In this document: positions 35,424 to 44,318 of the stretch, one piece after another | Layout of the letters: every line of letters begins with the position of its first letter | Numbering within the stretch: position 1 is the stretch's first letter | Assembly (NCBI GenBank): GCA_913046825.1 | Contig: CAJWTF010000003.1 | Span: 1-64,000, forward strand | Length of the DNA: 64,000 nt | Source of the DNA: an uncultured Rickettsiales bacterium | GTDB lineage: Bacteria > Pseudomonadota > Alphaproteobacteria > UBA8366 | Direction of reading: 5' to 3' | Notes under the pieces: model-generated | What the model was told of the DNA's origin: nothing | The model's database searches: none | The model's input: only the letters and a program-made list of their open reading frames with translations | Translations under genes and position numbers: made by a program

Positions 35424-36416
35424 ATGGCGATGGAGCTTTTATTCGGTGTGCAGACCAACGGAATCCGGCATGCGGAGGCTGATGGAATGCCGGATATCGA
35501 TACCCGGTTTCGCATGGTGAAGGAGGCCGGGGTCCACGACTATATCGATAAAACGCCGGACCCTTATGAGATCGAGGAATTTGAGGCCGCAAGCGAGAAA
35601 TACGGATTGCCGGTCCGAGCCGGCGGTTGGTTCTACATGCTCGGGCGCGACGAGGCCTTGTTCGCGCAAAACATCCAAACAGCGGAACGGCTCGGATCTC
35701 TCGTTCACAATACGCAGATTCTGACAAACCATGCGGACGGCCATCCGGTGACCAATGACGAAGTCATCGCGACCTATTTAAATTTTGCGGAGATCGGCGA
35801 TAAACATGGCGTGACGCCGTGCTTTGAAGTCCACGTGAATATGTGGTCGGAAGATTTCCGTAGTGTCGCCGAGGTCGGAGAGGCGGTCGAGGCGCGGGGT
35901 GCTCCGTTCAACATGACGCTCGACCATAGCCATGTGATTTTCAAGATCGACAATCCGGCAGAGCAAGAGATCGGCGATATTCGGGGCGATGTGGAATCCG
36001 GCAAACTGATCCTCGATCCGTTCAAGGATGGGAATGTTAGCGATCAATGGATCGACGCCGGTTGGATAAAACATTGTCACGCCCGGGCCGCCATCCCGAA
36101 CAATCCGAAGAATCTCGATACGGTGACTGAATTGGGTAAACCCGGACGGGGCATCCAGTATCCCTTCAAACAACCGGAGCCCGGTCAGTATCACTCGGAA
36201 TGGCAGGAAGAAGCGTTGGAGCCCTGGAAGGAAACCATCCGTAGCTTGATGCGCTACCACGCTGCCGACCCCAAAGGGCAACTCGGGCAAATCTCAACCG
36301 AGTTTATTCCGGGGCCGGATTACGGACAGGGCTGCAGATATTCCCTATTTGAGCAAAGTGTGGCGTGTGTCCAATGGATGCGCGAGACCTGGATCGATAT
36401 CAGCGAGGCGGCGTGA
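35424..36416 (+). CDS. Xylose isomerase-like TIM-barrel protein
   Basis: A 330-residue protein of the AP endonuclease 2/xylose-isomerase-like fold. FEVHVNMWSE carries a metal-binding Glu-x-His-type strand, MTLDHSHVIFK an Asp and His, and HCHARAAIPNN further His residues; GQISTEFIPGPDYG provides a late Glu. Such barrels are sugar isomerases, dehydratases or lyases with a divalent metal. I do not recognise a closer function. It begins 15 bases after the AllA-like gene and ends in a GTGA overlap with yaiI. Confidence 0.72.
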   Translation: MAMELLFGVQTNGIRHAEADGMPDIDTRFRMVKEAGVHDYIDKTPDPYEIEEFEAASEKYGLPVRAGGWFYMLGRDEALFAQNIQTAERLGSLVHNTQILTNHADGHPVTNDEVIATYLNFAEIGDKHGVTPCFEVHVNMWSEDFRSVAEVGEAVEARGAPFNMTLDHSHVIFKIDNPAEQEIGDIRGDVESGKLILDPFKDGNVSDQWIDAGWIKHCHARAAIPNNPKNLDTVTELGKPGRGIQYPFKQPEPGQYHSEWQEEALEPWKETIRSLMRYHAADPKGQLGQISTEFIPGPDYGQGCRYSLFEQSVACVQWMRETWIDISEAA

Positions 36417-36892
36417 GCGAAGCCCAGCGCGACGACTTGTTGATCGTCTATGTCGATGGCGACGCGTGCCCCGTGAAGGATGAAGTCTACCGGGTTGCGG
36501 GCCGTCACAACTTGCTTACCCGCGTTGTTTGCAACAGCTGGCTCCGATTGCCGCAATCACCCTTGATTGCGTTGGAAGTCGTAGCCGAAGGATTGGACGC
36601 CGCGGATAATTGGATCGTCGAGAATATCGGAGCGGCCGACATCGCGATTACCGCAGATATCCCTTTGGCGGCGCGATGTCTGGAGAAGGGTGCCACCGTC
36701 ATGGGCCCGACCGGCAAACCGTTCAGCGAGCAAAATATCGGTACGGCCCTCGCAACCCGTGACCTAATGGCGGATTTGCGGGATAGAGGAGAGATACGCG
36801 GTACCAATCCATCCTTCACGAAACAGGACCGTATTCGGTTCTTGGACGCATTGGAGAATGCGGTCCAATCGGCACGACGCGCCGCCGGGTAG
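36413..36892 (+). CDS. YaiI/YqxD family (DUF188) NYN-domain-like protein
   Basis: A 159-residue protein. The GTG at 36413 overlaps the upstream TGA and places the family opening LIVYVDGDACPVKDEVYRVA near the N-terminus. ADNWIVENIGAADIAITADIPLA and GPTGKPFSEQNIG complete the DUF188 pattern. The family has a PIN/NYN-like fold with acidic residues that could bind metal; its role is unsettled. It is widespread and probably unrelated to the surrounding catabolic genes despite the coupled start. Confidence 0.9.
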   Translation: MSEAQRDDLLIVYVDGDACPVKDEVYRVAGRHNLLTRVVCNSWLRLPQSPLIALEVVAEGLDAADNWIVENIGAADIAITADIPLAARCLEKGATVMGPTGKPFSEQNIGTALATRDLMADLRDRGEIRGTNPSFTKQDRIRFLDALENAVQSARRAAG

Positions 36893-36949
36893 TCGGGCCA
36901 CGAGACCGCCCCACATAAATCTCTAACTTGGATATACGGAGTGACACCC

Positions 36950-37711
36950 ATGCCGATTGCTGTTTCCGCCCGGGAAGCCAACGAAAATCGTGTTGGGAAT
37001 ACTTTTCCCGAAGTCATCGCGAAGCCGTTTTATCGCAGCCTCTATTTCGGCTCGCCGCCGGCGCGCGGCGGCAGCGCGGACGAGAACAAGAAAGCCATGC
37101 CGCAGGCGTATCTGATCGAACAACCGGCAAACAGTGAAGTAGCGGCGCATTTCCATGATACCAACCAGTTCCAGGTGTTCGTGCATGGTAAGGGAGCCTT
37201 CGGCAAAAAGCCCTTCGATGGGGTGATGGTGCATTACGCAAAGGCGCACACGACCTATGGCCCGATCTCCGCGGGCGATGACGGCGCGCATTACATGACG
37301 CTGCGGAACAACTGGGATTCCGGCGCGAAACTCATGCCCGCAAACCGGGACAAGCTGCGTAAGATCAAGCGGCTGCACCGGGTGGCTGAAGAGGTGCCGG
37401 TGCCGGACGCCGCGGCGCTTAAATCCGTCGCCGTGGAGACTGCAGACCTTATCCCGTTGGAAGAAGACGGACTTGGCGCGCGCCAGTTCAATATCGGACC
37501 CGGCCACGAATGTGCAATCACGCTTGAGACCAATGGTGCGGGTGGTTACGCCTATGTGGTCGGAGGTTCCGTTCGCTATGACGGGGACGAGTATGAGACC
37601 AAATCACTGATTTATCGCGCTCACGATGACGCGCCGCTGTTCGTCAAAGGCGGCACTGAGGGGGCCAGCGTGTTGTTGTTGCAGTTCCCGCCGGAACCGG
37701 ACGGCGAATAG
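36950..37711 (+). CDS. Unrecognised cupin-like protein
   Basis: A 253-residue protein starting at ATG 36950 with GGAG about 8 bases upstream. VAAHFHDTNQFQVFVHGKGA and VHYAKAHTTYGPISAG look like a double-stranded beta-helix strand pair with several His residues. A second barrel-like half includes FNIGPGHECAITLETNGAGG and YAYVVGGSVRYDGDEYETKS. It may be a bicupin that lost part of its metal site. No function is recognised. It follows yaiI by 57 bases, at the end of the 34-37.7 kb run. Confidence 0.65.
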   Translation: MPIAVSAREANENRVGNTFPEVIAKPFYRSLYFGSPPARGGSADENKKAMPQAYLIEQPANSEVAAHFHDTNQFQVFVHGKGAFGKKPFDGVMVHYAKAHTTYGPISAGDDGAHYMTLRNNWDSGAKLMPANRDKLRKIKRLHRVAEEVPVPDAAALKSVAVETADLIPLEEDGLGARQFNIGPGHECAITLETNGAGGYAYVVGGSVRYDGDEYETKSLIYRAHDDAPLFVKGGTEGASVLLLQFPPEPDGE

Positions 37712-37739
37712 GAAACACCAGATGGTTTTATCCGAACAC

Positions 37740-37867
37740 CGTCATTCCGGGGCGTCTCGAAGAGATGAAGCTGGAATTATTGCCTGAGCCTTTTATTCGG
37801 TGGACGTTATCAGGGGCGAGGCTCAGGCCATAATTCCGGATAACGCTGCTGCGTTCCCGGAATGACG
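37740..37867. repeat. Nested palindromic intergenic repeat (MITE-like)
   Basis: Outer arms CCGTCATTCCGGG (37740) and CCCGGAATGACG (ending 37867) are near-perfect inverted complements. Inside them, GGAATTATTGCCTGAGCC (37772) and GGCTCAGGCCATAATTCC (37821) form a second inverted pair. The unit is about 128 bases, fills the gap before the SDR gene, and encodes nothing. A shorter relative lies at 17106-17143. The structure resembles dispersed palindromic elements or a small non-autonomous transposon. Confidence 0.7.
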
Positions 37868-37895
37868 CATAGAGTTAGAGAGGAAGGAAAACAAA

Positions 37896-38669
37896 ATGTC
37901 ACGACTGGACGGCAAGATTGCGCTCATCACCGGCGGGGCTTCCGGCTTCGGCGCTTCGACCGGTAAGATTTTCGCGGGCGAAGGCGCCAAGGTCGTGCTC
38001 ACCGATAAGAACGTCGACGGCGTGCAAGCGGTGGCGCGGGAGATCGGTAATGCCGCGAGCGCGATGGCCCACGACGTGACTTCGGAAGACGATTGGAAAT
38101 GCGTTGTCGAAGAGACCGTCGCGATGCACGGTAAGCTCGACATCCTCATGAACAACGCCGGGGTTATGGGAACTGGCGCTGCGCAAGATATTGAACACAT
38201 GAGCCTGGATGAGTGGAAATTCGTCCAGGAGATCAACAGCGACGGTGTCTTTCTTGGATGCCGGGCCGTGATCCAAGCGATGAAGGAGGGTGGCGGGGGG
38301 TCGATCATTAATATTTCGTCCACCGCCGGGTTCCGGGCGACACCGGGGATCGCGGCTTACGGCGCGTCAAAGGGCGCAGTGCGGCAATTGACGAAATCGG
38401 TCGCGGCCTATTGTGGGCGCAAGGGATACAATATCCGTTGCAACTCGATCCATCCGGGTATGGTACGCACCCCGCTCGGCGAGGCGGTGCTTAAGTATTA
38501 CGGTGACTTGGAAGCATCCGCAGAGAAGCGAACCCAATCAGTGCCGTTGGGGCGTCTCGGCGAGGTCGAGGATGTTGCTTATGCGGCGCTCTATCTGGCG
38601 TCGGACGAGGCTCGGTATATCAACAGTAACGAGTTGGTCGTCGATGGCGGCATGCTCGGCGGCGGTTAG
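37896..38669 (+). CDS. Short-chain dehydrogenase/reductase (classical SDR)
   Basis: A 257-residue NAD(P)-dependent oxidoreductase. It shows the cofactor motif TGGASGFG, DVTSEDDW (Asp adenine contact), NNAGVMG, the catalytic Ser in NISSTAGF, YGASKGAV (Tyr, Lys), and HPGMVRTPLG. The acidic residue after the second beta strand (LTDKN) suggests NAD preference. The ribosome site AGAGAGGAAGG lies upstream. A truncated LLM gene follows 12 bases later, so SDR and LLM were once one operon. Confidence 0.92.
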   Translation: MSRLDGKIALITGGASGFGASTGKIFAGEGAKVVLTDKNVDGVQAVAREIGNAASAMAHDVTSEDDWKCVVEETVAMHGKLDILMNNAGVMGTGAAQDIEHMSLDEWKFVQEINSDGVFLGCRAVIQAMKEGGGGSIINISSTAGFRATPGIAAYGASKGAVRQLTKSVAAYCGRKGYNIRCNSIHPGMVRTPLGEAVLKYYGDLEASAEKRTQSVPLGRLGEVEDVAYAALYLASDEARYINSNELVVDGGMLGGG

Positions 38670-38681
38670 AGAGAGACGACC

Positions 38682-38858
38682 ATGAAATTCGGCATTTTCT
38701 ATGAGTTGCAACTGCCCCGCCCCTGGGAAACGGGTTCGGAACAGCAGCTGTTCAAGAACGCCCTCGATCAAGTGGAATTGGCCGATGGGCTGGGCGTCGA
38801 CTACGCCTGGATGGTTGTCAGTCCAAATACTCGAACCGGAACGCATCACCCTGGCTGA
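38682..38858 (+). pseudogene. LLM flavin oxidoreductase, N-terminal fragment
   Basis: ATG 38682 opens MKFGIFYELQLPRPWETG, then QVELADGLGVDYAWMVV, the first 46 residues of a luciferase-like monooxygenase. Homology ends at about 38817, exactly where the convergent MBL gene ends; the frame then reads 12 unrelated residues of MBL antisense before TGA at 38856-38858. About 300 residues are missing. The clean cut at the MBL stop codon indicates a rearrangement rather than gradual loss. Confidence 0.75.
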
Positions 38859-39675
38859 CGACCCGGCCTACCGAGGGCAGCGGGAAGTGGGCGGTCATAA
38901 CAATTTTGTCCTGATCCGCATGAGCCTCGAGGAATGTCTGCCGTGTGGCGCTGGCCATCGCTTGATCCAGATCGACGGTCGGGCAAAGCGACGTATAAAT
39001 GCATTGCAGTGGTGAATGCATCAGGTCGCCCGACATGGTGCCAAGTACGCCGTTCGATGTCATTTGCACCGCGACATGACCCGCCGTGTGGCCCGGCGTG
39101 GGCGTCAACGAGATATTGTCATCGAGGGCGAAATCCATAGCTACCAGCTCCGCCTGTTTGGCTTCCATGATCGGCAGTACGCTCTCGCGGAAGACGATGT
39201 TATTTGATTCCGCGTGGGACTCGTATTCCGGTTGTGAGAAAATGTATTTCGCATTCGGGAATGTCGGGACCCAGCGCCCATCTTCTAGCTTTGTGTTCCA
39301 GCCGCAATGGTCCACATGCAAATGGGTGCAGAAGACATAGTCGATCTCAGTCGGATCGACGCCGGCAGCCTTCAGATTTCTGAGATAAGTGTCATCTAGG
39401 CGATCATTCCAATCGGGGACCCATTTGAACTTCTTATGGCAACCGACGCAGGTGTCGATCAGGATCGTGTGGTGCTTGGTGCGGACCAGATAGGATTGGA
39501 TCGGTAGGATCATCTTACCGCTGCTGGGAGAGACGGCGTTTGGCAGCAGCCAGTCTTTATGGGCGTCGAACATCTCCGGCGTGAAGCCGTCGAAGAATTC
39601 TTCTAGGGTCATGAACTCGGCCATCTGTTCCAAGACCGACGTCACCTCAATATCGCCCAACTGCCAATCGGCCAT
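38818..39675 (-). CDS. MBL-fold metallo-hydrolase
   Basis: A 285-residue metallo-beta-lactamase-fold protein. THLHVDHCGWN supplies His118, His120, Asp122 and His123; PTPGHTAGHVAV and MSGDLMHSP give the later His and Asp ligands; MTAHFPLPSVGR carries the last His. No signal peptide is seen. It resembles quorum-quenching lactonase-like and other small hydrolases of the family. The ribosome site AGGGGA lies 6 bases before ATG. Its stop coincides with the break in the LLM fragment, so the gene may have arrived by the rearrangement. Confidence 0.9.
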   Translation of the reverse strand: MADWQLGDIEVTSVLEQMAEFMTLEEFFDGFTPEMFDAHKDWLLPNAVSPSSGKMILPIQSYLVRTKHHTILIDTCVGCHKKFKWVPDWNDRLDDTYLRNLKAAGVDPTEIDYVFCTHLHVDHCGWNTKLEDGRWVPTFPNAKYIFSQPEYESHAESNNIVFRESVLPIMEAKQAELVAMDFALDDNISLTPTPGHTAGHVAVQMTSNGVLGTMSGDLMHSPLQCIYTSLCPTVDLDQAMASATRQTFLEAHADQDKIVMTAHFPLPSVGRVVSQGDAFRFEYLD

Positions 39676-39745
39676 TTGTATTCCCCTATATTGCAGACCT
39701 CATCCTGAACCAGATTTAGATCGGGCAATATCCTTCGACAGGTGG

Positions 39746-41911
39746 CTACCCCGCCGCCGCGACCGCCATGCCGACCACATTGCGGATCACCTGCAAGCCG
39801 TGATCGTTTTCCAATGTCAGGATCGATTCGGGATGGAACTGTACCGCCCAGATAGGCAGGCTTTCGTGACAAATGGCCATCGCGACATTGTCGTCGGCGC
39901 GGCCCAATACTTTGATGCCGTCGGGAGCTTTGTCCGCGTTGAAGTAGATCGAATGATAGCGCGCCGTGGTAAAGGCGGGCGGTAGGTCCGCAAACATTGG
40001 AGACGGCTCGACGATGACCGTCGACGGTTTTCCGTGCATCGGATAATTGAGGAATTTTAGCTCCGCGCCGAAATATTCTGCGATTCCTTGCAGGCCGAGG
40101 CAGACGCCAAACATCGGTAGGTTCCGTTCCAAGCACGCGCTAATCGTCTCCTTCATGGCGAAATCTGAGGGCTCGCCCGGCCCCGGTGAGAACACCACGA
40201 GGTCGGGCGCGATAGCGTCCAATTGTGCCATATCAAAGCCGAACCGCATGGTCTGGACTTCGGCCCCGGTCTGGCGGAAATAGTTCGCTAAAGTGTGGAC
40301 GAAGGAATCCTCGTGATCGATCAGCAAGATGCGTTTACCGGCACCGGTCTGCGCTTGCATCGGTGTTTCCGCGTTATGGCCCGCCGGGGTCGGCTTGCTG
40401 ATCGCATCGAGGAAAGCCGAGGCCTTCAGATGAATTTCGTTCTCTTCCTCGTTCGGGTCGGAATCGAATAATAGCGTGGCTCCCGCGCGGACTGAGGCGA
40501 TGCCGTCCTTGAACTGGATTGTCCGCAAGGTGAGGCCGGTGTTCATATTACCGTTGGCGAAGGCCGCTCCGACGGCGCCACCATACCAGCGACGCGGCGA
40601 GCGTTCATGATCCTCGATAAACTGCATTGCCCATTTCTTCGGCGCACCGGTGACTGTGACCGCCCAGGCGTGCGAGAGGAACGCGTCGAGAGCGTCGTAT
40701 TCCGATCGCAACGTGCCAACCACGTGGTCGACCGTGTGGATCAACCGCGAATACATCTCGATCTGACGCCGTCCGATAACCTTCACCGATCCCGGCTCGC
40801 AGATGCGAGATTTATCGTTACGGTCGACATCGGTGCACATGGTAAGTTCCGACTCGTCCTTCTTCGAGTTCAGTAAGGTCAGTATTTGACTGGCGTCATG
40901 GATCGGATCGGTGCCGCGTCGGATGGTGCCGGAAATCGGGCAGGTCTCGACCCGACGACCGTCGACCCGTACGAACATTTCAGGCGAAGCCCCGACGAGA
41001 TATTCTTGTTCGCCAATATTCATGAAGAAGCCGTAGGGGGCCGGATTGACCTTCATCAACCGCCGGAAGATGACCGAAGGGGGCTCCTCGACCGGCTGCC
41101 AGGTGTTTACGCCGGGGACGGTTTCGAACAAGTCACCGGACTTGAAGTATTCCTTGGCCTTGCTGACCGTCACACCGTATTCGCCGGGCTGGTGATCGCT
41201 CGCTGTCGGTGCGTGATCGGCGAATTTGAATTCTTCCACGGGGCCGCTCCGCGCCATGCGTGCGGTCGAGTGACCGTCGACTTCGAACTCGTAATTATGC
41301 CACAGCGCTTCGCCGCGTTGATGGTCGACCAGGAGCAAGCGGTCCGGCAGATAGAGCAGTAGATCGCGCTGATCACCGTCGAGATTCTGTTTGCGATCCA
41401 GCGGCTCGAACTGGAACGCCAGATTATAGCCGAATGATCCGTAGAGGCCGAAGAAAGCTTCTTCTTGCGGCGCGCTAAAGAAATCCAGGAATTCGCGTAC
41501 CAAGGAGAAGGTCGAGGGCTGCTTGCTGCGTTGCTCTTCGGGGAAGCGCTCGGTCGATTGCTTGATCTGGACGGTAAAACCGTTGTCCGTTAGCGCGTGA
41601 CTCTCAAGGAAGTCCAATTCTGGCAAACGTTTAGCAACGGCGTCGACAAGTATCCGACCGCGGTCGCTGAGCGCCCGCACTCGCGCGGCGCGGCCTATTG
41701 CGGAGACCTCCACCGGAGGATCGATGAAGCCCATATCCCAACGCGTGTATCGTCCCGGATACTCAAAGTCGGAGGAAAGCAGGACGCCGCGATGCGAGTC
41801 GAGCGAGTCGACCAACAGCATACGCGCGCCTTCATAGGTTTCGGCTTCCGTGGTACGGCGCACTGTGACGCCGCCCTTGGTGGTAAAGTCGTTATTTCCC
41901 ATATTCGTCAT
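39746..41911 (-). CDS. trpE(G): Anthranilate synthase, fused TrpE-TrpG
   Basis: A 721-residue fusion that makes anthranilate from chorismate and glutamine, the first step of tryptophan synthesis. ATG 41911 is preferred (AAGGAA 9 bases upstream). Residues 1-510 are the chorismate-using TrpE part (GASPEMFVRVDGRRVETCPI, TMCTDVDRNDKSR). Residues 525-721 are the glutamine amidotransferase, with VFSPGPGEPSDF, Cys in FGVCLGLQG and His in VQFHPESI. The fused form is typical of rhizobia, Azospirillum and related alphaproteobacteria. It is controlled by the attenuator at 41971-42091. Confidence 0.95.
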   Translation of the reverse strand: MTNMGNNDFTTKGGVTVRRTTEAETYEGARMLLVDSLDSHRGVLLSSDFEYPGRYTRWDMGFIDPPVEVSAIGRAARVRALSDRGRILVDAVAKRLPELDFLESHALTDNGFTVQIKQSTERFPEEQRSKQPSTFSLVREFLDFFSAPQEEAFFGLYGSFGYNLAFQFEPLDRKQNLDGDQRDLLLYLPDRLLLVDHQRGEALWHNYEFEVDGHSTARMARSGPVEEFKFADHAPTASDHQPGEYGVTVSKAKEYFKSGDLFETVPGVNTWQPVEEPPSVIFRRLMKVNPAPYGFFMNIGEQEYLVGASPEMFVRVDGRRVETCPISGTIRRGTDPIHDASQILTLLNSKKDESELTMCTDVDRNDKSRICEPGSVKVIGRRQIEMYSRLIHTVDHVVGTLRSEYDALDAFLSHAWAVTVTGAPKKWAMQFIEDHERSPRRWYGGAVGAAFANGNMNTGLTLRTIQFKDGIASVRAGATLLFDSDPNEEENEIHLKASAFLDAISKPTPAGHNAETPMQAQTGAGKRILLIDHEDSFVHTLANYFRQTGAEVQTMRFGFDMAQLDAIAPDLVVFSPGPGEPSDFAMKETISACLERNLPMFGVCLGLQGIAEYFGAELKFLNYPMHGKPSTVIVEPSPMFADLPPAFTTARYHSIYFNADKAPDGIKVLGRADDNVAMAICHESLPIWAVQFHPESILTLENDHGLQVIRNVVGMAVAAAG

Positions 41912-41970
41912 GGCATCAGCTTCCTTCAAGTCTTCCTCGACCGTCCGAGCCCCGAGCGATGCCGACGTCG

Positions 41971-42004
41971 AAAAAACAAATGGCTGCCAGGGTTCCGGCA
42001 GCCA
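41971..42004 (-). terminator. trp attenuator terminator (3:4 stem)
   Basis: On the minus strand TGGCTGCC (42004-41997) pairs with GGCAGCCA (41988-41981), followed by ATTTGTTTTTT. This is an intrinsic terminator between the leader peptide and trpE(G). The rival antiterminator pairs region 2, CGGCGGCC (42035-42028), with GGCTGCCG (42003-41996). Region 1, GGCTGC (42051-42046), beside the Trp codons, can pair with region 2. All three stems needed for ribosome-mediated attenuation are present. Confidence 0.85.
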
Positions 42005-42037
42005 TCGAATTCACACATAAGATTTTGGGCCGCCGTT

Positions 42038-42091
42038 TTATGAACGCAGCCACCACCAATTTGATTTCGTAATCACAAATGTGTCTCTCAT
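42038..42091 (-). CDS. trpL: trp leader peptide (trpL)
   Basis: A 17-codon reading on the minus strand, MRDTFVITKSNWWWLRS, with three successive Trp codons just before the stop. Ribosome stalling at these codons when charged tRNA-Trp is scarce would leave region 2 free to form the antiterminator and let trpE(G) be transcribed. Rhizobial trpL peptides also carry WWW. A -10-like box lies only 6 bases upstream of the ATG, so the transcript may begin at or very near the start codon, as reported for Sinorhizobium meliloti. Confidence 0.88.
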   Translation of the reverse strand: MRDTFVITKSNWWWLRS

Positions 42092-42129
42092 GATGGCGCT
42101 ATAGAGCCATAAAGCCGCGCGACGGTCAA
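42092..42129 (-). promoter_or_regulatory. Likely trp leader promoter
   Basis: TTGACC (42129-42124) is a good -35 box. TCTATA (42105-42100, 18-base spacing) or TATAGC (42103-42098, 20-base spacing) could be the -10. The predicted start point falls at 42091-42093, on or next to the trpL ATG. Assignment is by eye. Confidence 0.5.
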
Positions 42130-42233
42130 TTGGGATTTGGCGGTGCCGAAGTTGTCCGGACCTTTCCCTGTTCAAGGCTCAATCGCGTTATACCTCACTG
42201 GCAGGACATTTACTCCCGAGGGGACTGACCGCG

Positions 42234-43376
42234 ATGGATTACAAGCGTATTTCGGCGGATTGCCACATCGATATGTGCTGGATGCCGCCCGACTTATTCA
42301 CGAGCGAGGCCGCCGCCGCGATAAAGGATCGAATGCCGTATGTCACCGACGGTCCGGACGGCCCGTATTGGACCTGCAAGAATGGCACGTCTTTCGGCTT
42401 GAAGAACGGCTTGGGTCCGGCGGGTGCGAAGTATATTCCGGGAACCCACGCGCGGGCTGATTTGATGGCGGCGACAGGCCTCTATGATGATGGTAAGAAG
42501 GACATTCGCCGGGTCTCGACGCCGGAACTTCGGCTCAAAGACATGGAGCGCGACAATGTCGACGCGGAGGTGATGTACGGTATTCTGGGGGCTGCCTCGA
42601 AACTGCAAGATCACGACGCCGCGAATGAGATGTACCGCATCTATAATGATTGGTTGGCGGCGGAATTCCTGAAATACCCGGACCGGCAAATTCCACTGGC
42701 CTGTCTGCCGTATGGCGACCCGGATGCGTCGGCAAAGGAAATTTACCGGGCTGCCGATCTTGGTTTGAAGGGACTCGAGCTATCGTGCTCCTGGGATATG
42801 GAGCCGATGTATCATCCGATGTGGAAGCCGATTTGGGAGGCCGTGAACGAAACCGGCTTGCCGCTGCATTTCCACACATTTCCGGCGGTCCCGATCGATA
42901 AATTTGGTGATTACGATCAAATGACCCGCCGAGCGGCGATCTTTACCGTCGTCTCGGGCTTTCAGATGCATCTGATCAACATTGTCGCGGCGGTGATCGG
43001 CGGCGGTGTCTTGGAGACCTATCCGAATGTGCGTATCGCCTTGGGCGAAAGCGGTATCGGCTGGTTGCCTTATGCGCTCGACCGGATGGATTTCGAATGG
43101 GAAGACCGCTTCCACGACCTCAATCTCAAGATGAAGCCGAGCGATTATTGGAAGCGTCAATGCAAGGCGACATTCCAATATGACATGATCGGCGCCCGCA
43201 TGATCGACGATATTGGCCTTGAGACATTGATGTGGGGCTCGGACTATCCACATGGGGATGGTGTGTGGCCTGATTCAGATAAATATATCGAAGAGCAGTT
43301 CGCCGGATTGTCGGCGGATCAAATCCACAAGATCACCTGTGAGAACGCCGGTAAGTTTTACGGGTTGATGAGTTAA
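42234..43376 (+). CDS. Amidohydrolase 2 family protein (ACMSD-like)
   Basis: A 380-residue metal-dependent TIM barrel. ISADCHIDM near the N-terminus carries an Asp-x-His variant of the usual DxHxH, LPLHFHTFPA gives His residues, YPNVRIALGESGIGWLPY is the family strand with Glu, and LMWGSDYPHGDGVWPDS has the catalytic Asp. This pattern fits the amidohydrolase 2 family of decarboxylases and hydrolases (ACMSD, 5-carboxyvanillate decarboxylase). The substrate is unknown. It leads a run with two alpha/beta hydrolases, which could act on its product. Confidence 0.87.
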   Translation: MDYKRISADCHIDMCWMPPDLFTSEAAAAIKDRMPYVTDGPDGPYWTCKNGTSFGLKNGLGPAGAKYIPGTHARADLMAATGLYDDGKKDIRRVSTPELRLKDMERDNVDAEVMYGILGAASKLQDHDAANEMYRIYNDWLAAEFLKYPDRQIPLACLPYGDPDASAKEIYRAADLGLKGLELSCSWDMEPMYHPMWKPIWEAVNETGLPLHFHTFPAVPIDKFGDYDQMTRRAAIFTVVSGFQMHLINIVAAVIGGGVLETYPNVRIALGESGIGWLPYALDRMDFEWEDRFHDLNLKMKPSDYWKRQCKATFQYDMIGARMIDDIGLETLMWGSDYPHGDGVWPDSDKYIEEQFAGLSADQIHKITCENAGKFYGLMS

Positions 43377-43454
43377 TAACCTCCCTGCGTTCGACACTTC
43401 GGGCGGGCTTAGGCTCGCCTCTTTGTTGACCGGGGCAATGGGACGAGACTGTTC

Positions 43455-44318
43455 ATGACCGAAGCGAAGACTATTGAGTTTGAATCCGCTGAAGGATTCC
43501 CGATCGCTGCTGATATCTACGGCGATCCGTCCAACGATCCGATATTGTTCATGCATGGCGGCGGCCAAACCCGGCATGCTTGGGGAGGTGCCGCGGCGGC
43601 GCTTGCCAAGCGGGGCTGGTACACGATCAGCATGGATCATCGCGGCCACGGCGACAGCGGCTGGTCGCCTTCCGCCAGCTATGAGTTGGACGACTTCACT
43701 GCTGACTTTCACGCGGTGCAGAAGCAAATCGGGCGCAAGGCGGTGGTTTGTGGCGCATCGCTTGGCGGGCGCACCGCGCTGATGGCGCTCGGCGAAGGAT
43801 CGCAAGACCTGACCACGGCGTTGATCTTGGTTGATATCGCACCCAAGACCGAGGCCGCGGGAGTTGCGCGCATTCAGCAGTTCATGCGCGCTAATCTCGA
43901 TGGGTTTGCAAATCTGGAAGAGGCGGCGGATGCGGTCTCGGCGTATCGCCATCACCGGTCCCGGCCAAAAGACGTCAGCGGGCTGAAGAAGAATTTGCGG
44001 CTGAAGGATGATGGGCGCTGGTATTGGCATTGGGACCCGAAATATCTTGATCGTAAGGACCGCAACGATCCGATGCATATTGACCGGGTTCGTATTGCCA
44101 CACCCAACATCAAGGTGCCGACCTTGCTGATTCGAGGTGGTAGCAGCGATGTGGTCAGCCCGGAAGGGGTGCAGGATTTCCTCACGCTTCTGCCGACCGC
44201 ACAATTCATCGATGTCGCCGATGCCGGGCATATGGTGGCGGGCGACAAGAACGACATTTTCACCGACGCGGTAGTCGACTTTCTCGGCCAGACCTTTGCG
44301 GAGCATGCGGCGGAGTGA
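43455..44318 (+). CDS. Alpha/beta hydrolase, first of a tandem pair
   Basis: A 287-residue hydrolase. Oxyanion motif FMHGGGQTRHAWGG, MDHRGHGDSGWSP, nucleophile elbow CGASLGGRTA (Ser), acidic residue near GGSSDVVSPEG and His in DAGHMVAGDKND. The family acts on esters, lactones or C-C bonds; several relatives are annotated as peroxidases without metal. The neighbour at 44318 is a close paralogue, and the two overlap by TGATG, so translation is probably coupled. Confidence 0.9.
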   Translation: MTEAKTIEFESAEGFPIAADIYGDPSNDPILFMHGGGQTRHAWGGAAAALAKRGWYTISMDHRGHGDSGWSPSASYELDDFTADFHAVQKQIGRKAVVCGASLGGRTALMALGEGSQDLTTALILVDIAPKTEAAGVARIQQFMRANLDGFANLEEAADAVSAYRHHRSRPKDVSGLKKNLRLKDDGRWYWHWDPKYLDRKDRNDPMHIDRVRIATPNIKVPTLLIRGGSSDVVSPEGVQDFLTLLPTAQFIDVADAGHMVAGDKNDIFTDAVVDFLGQTFAEHAAE

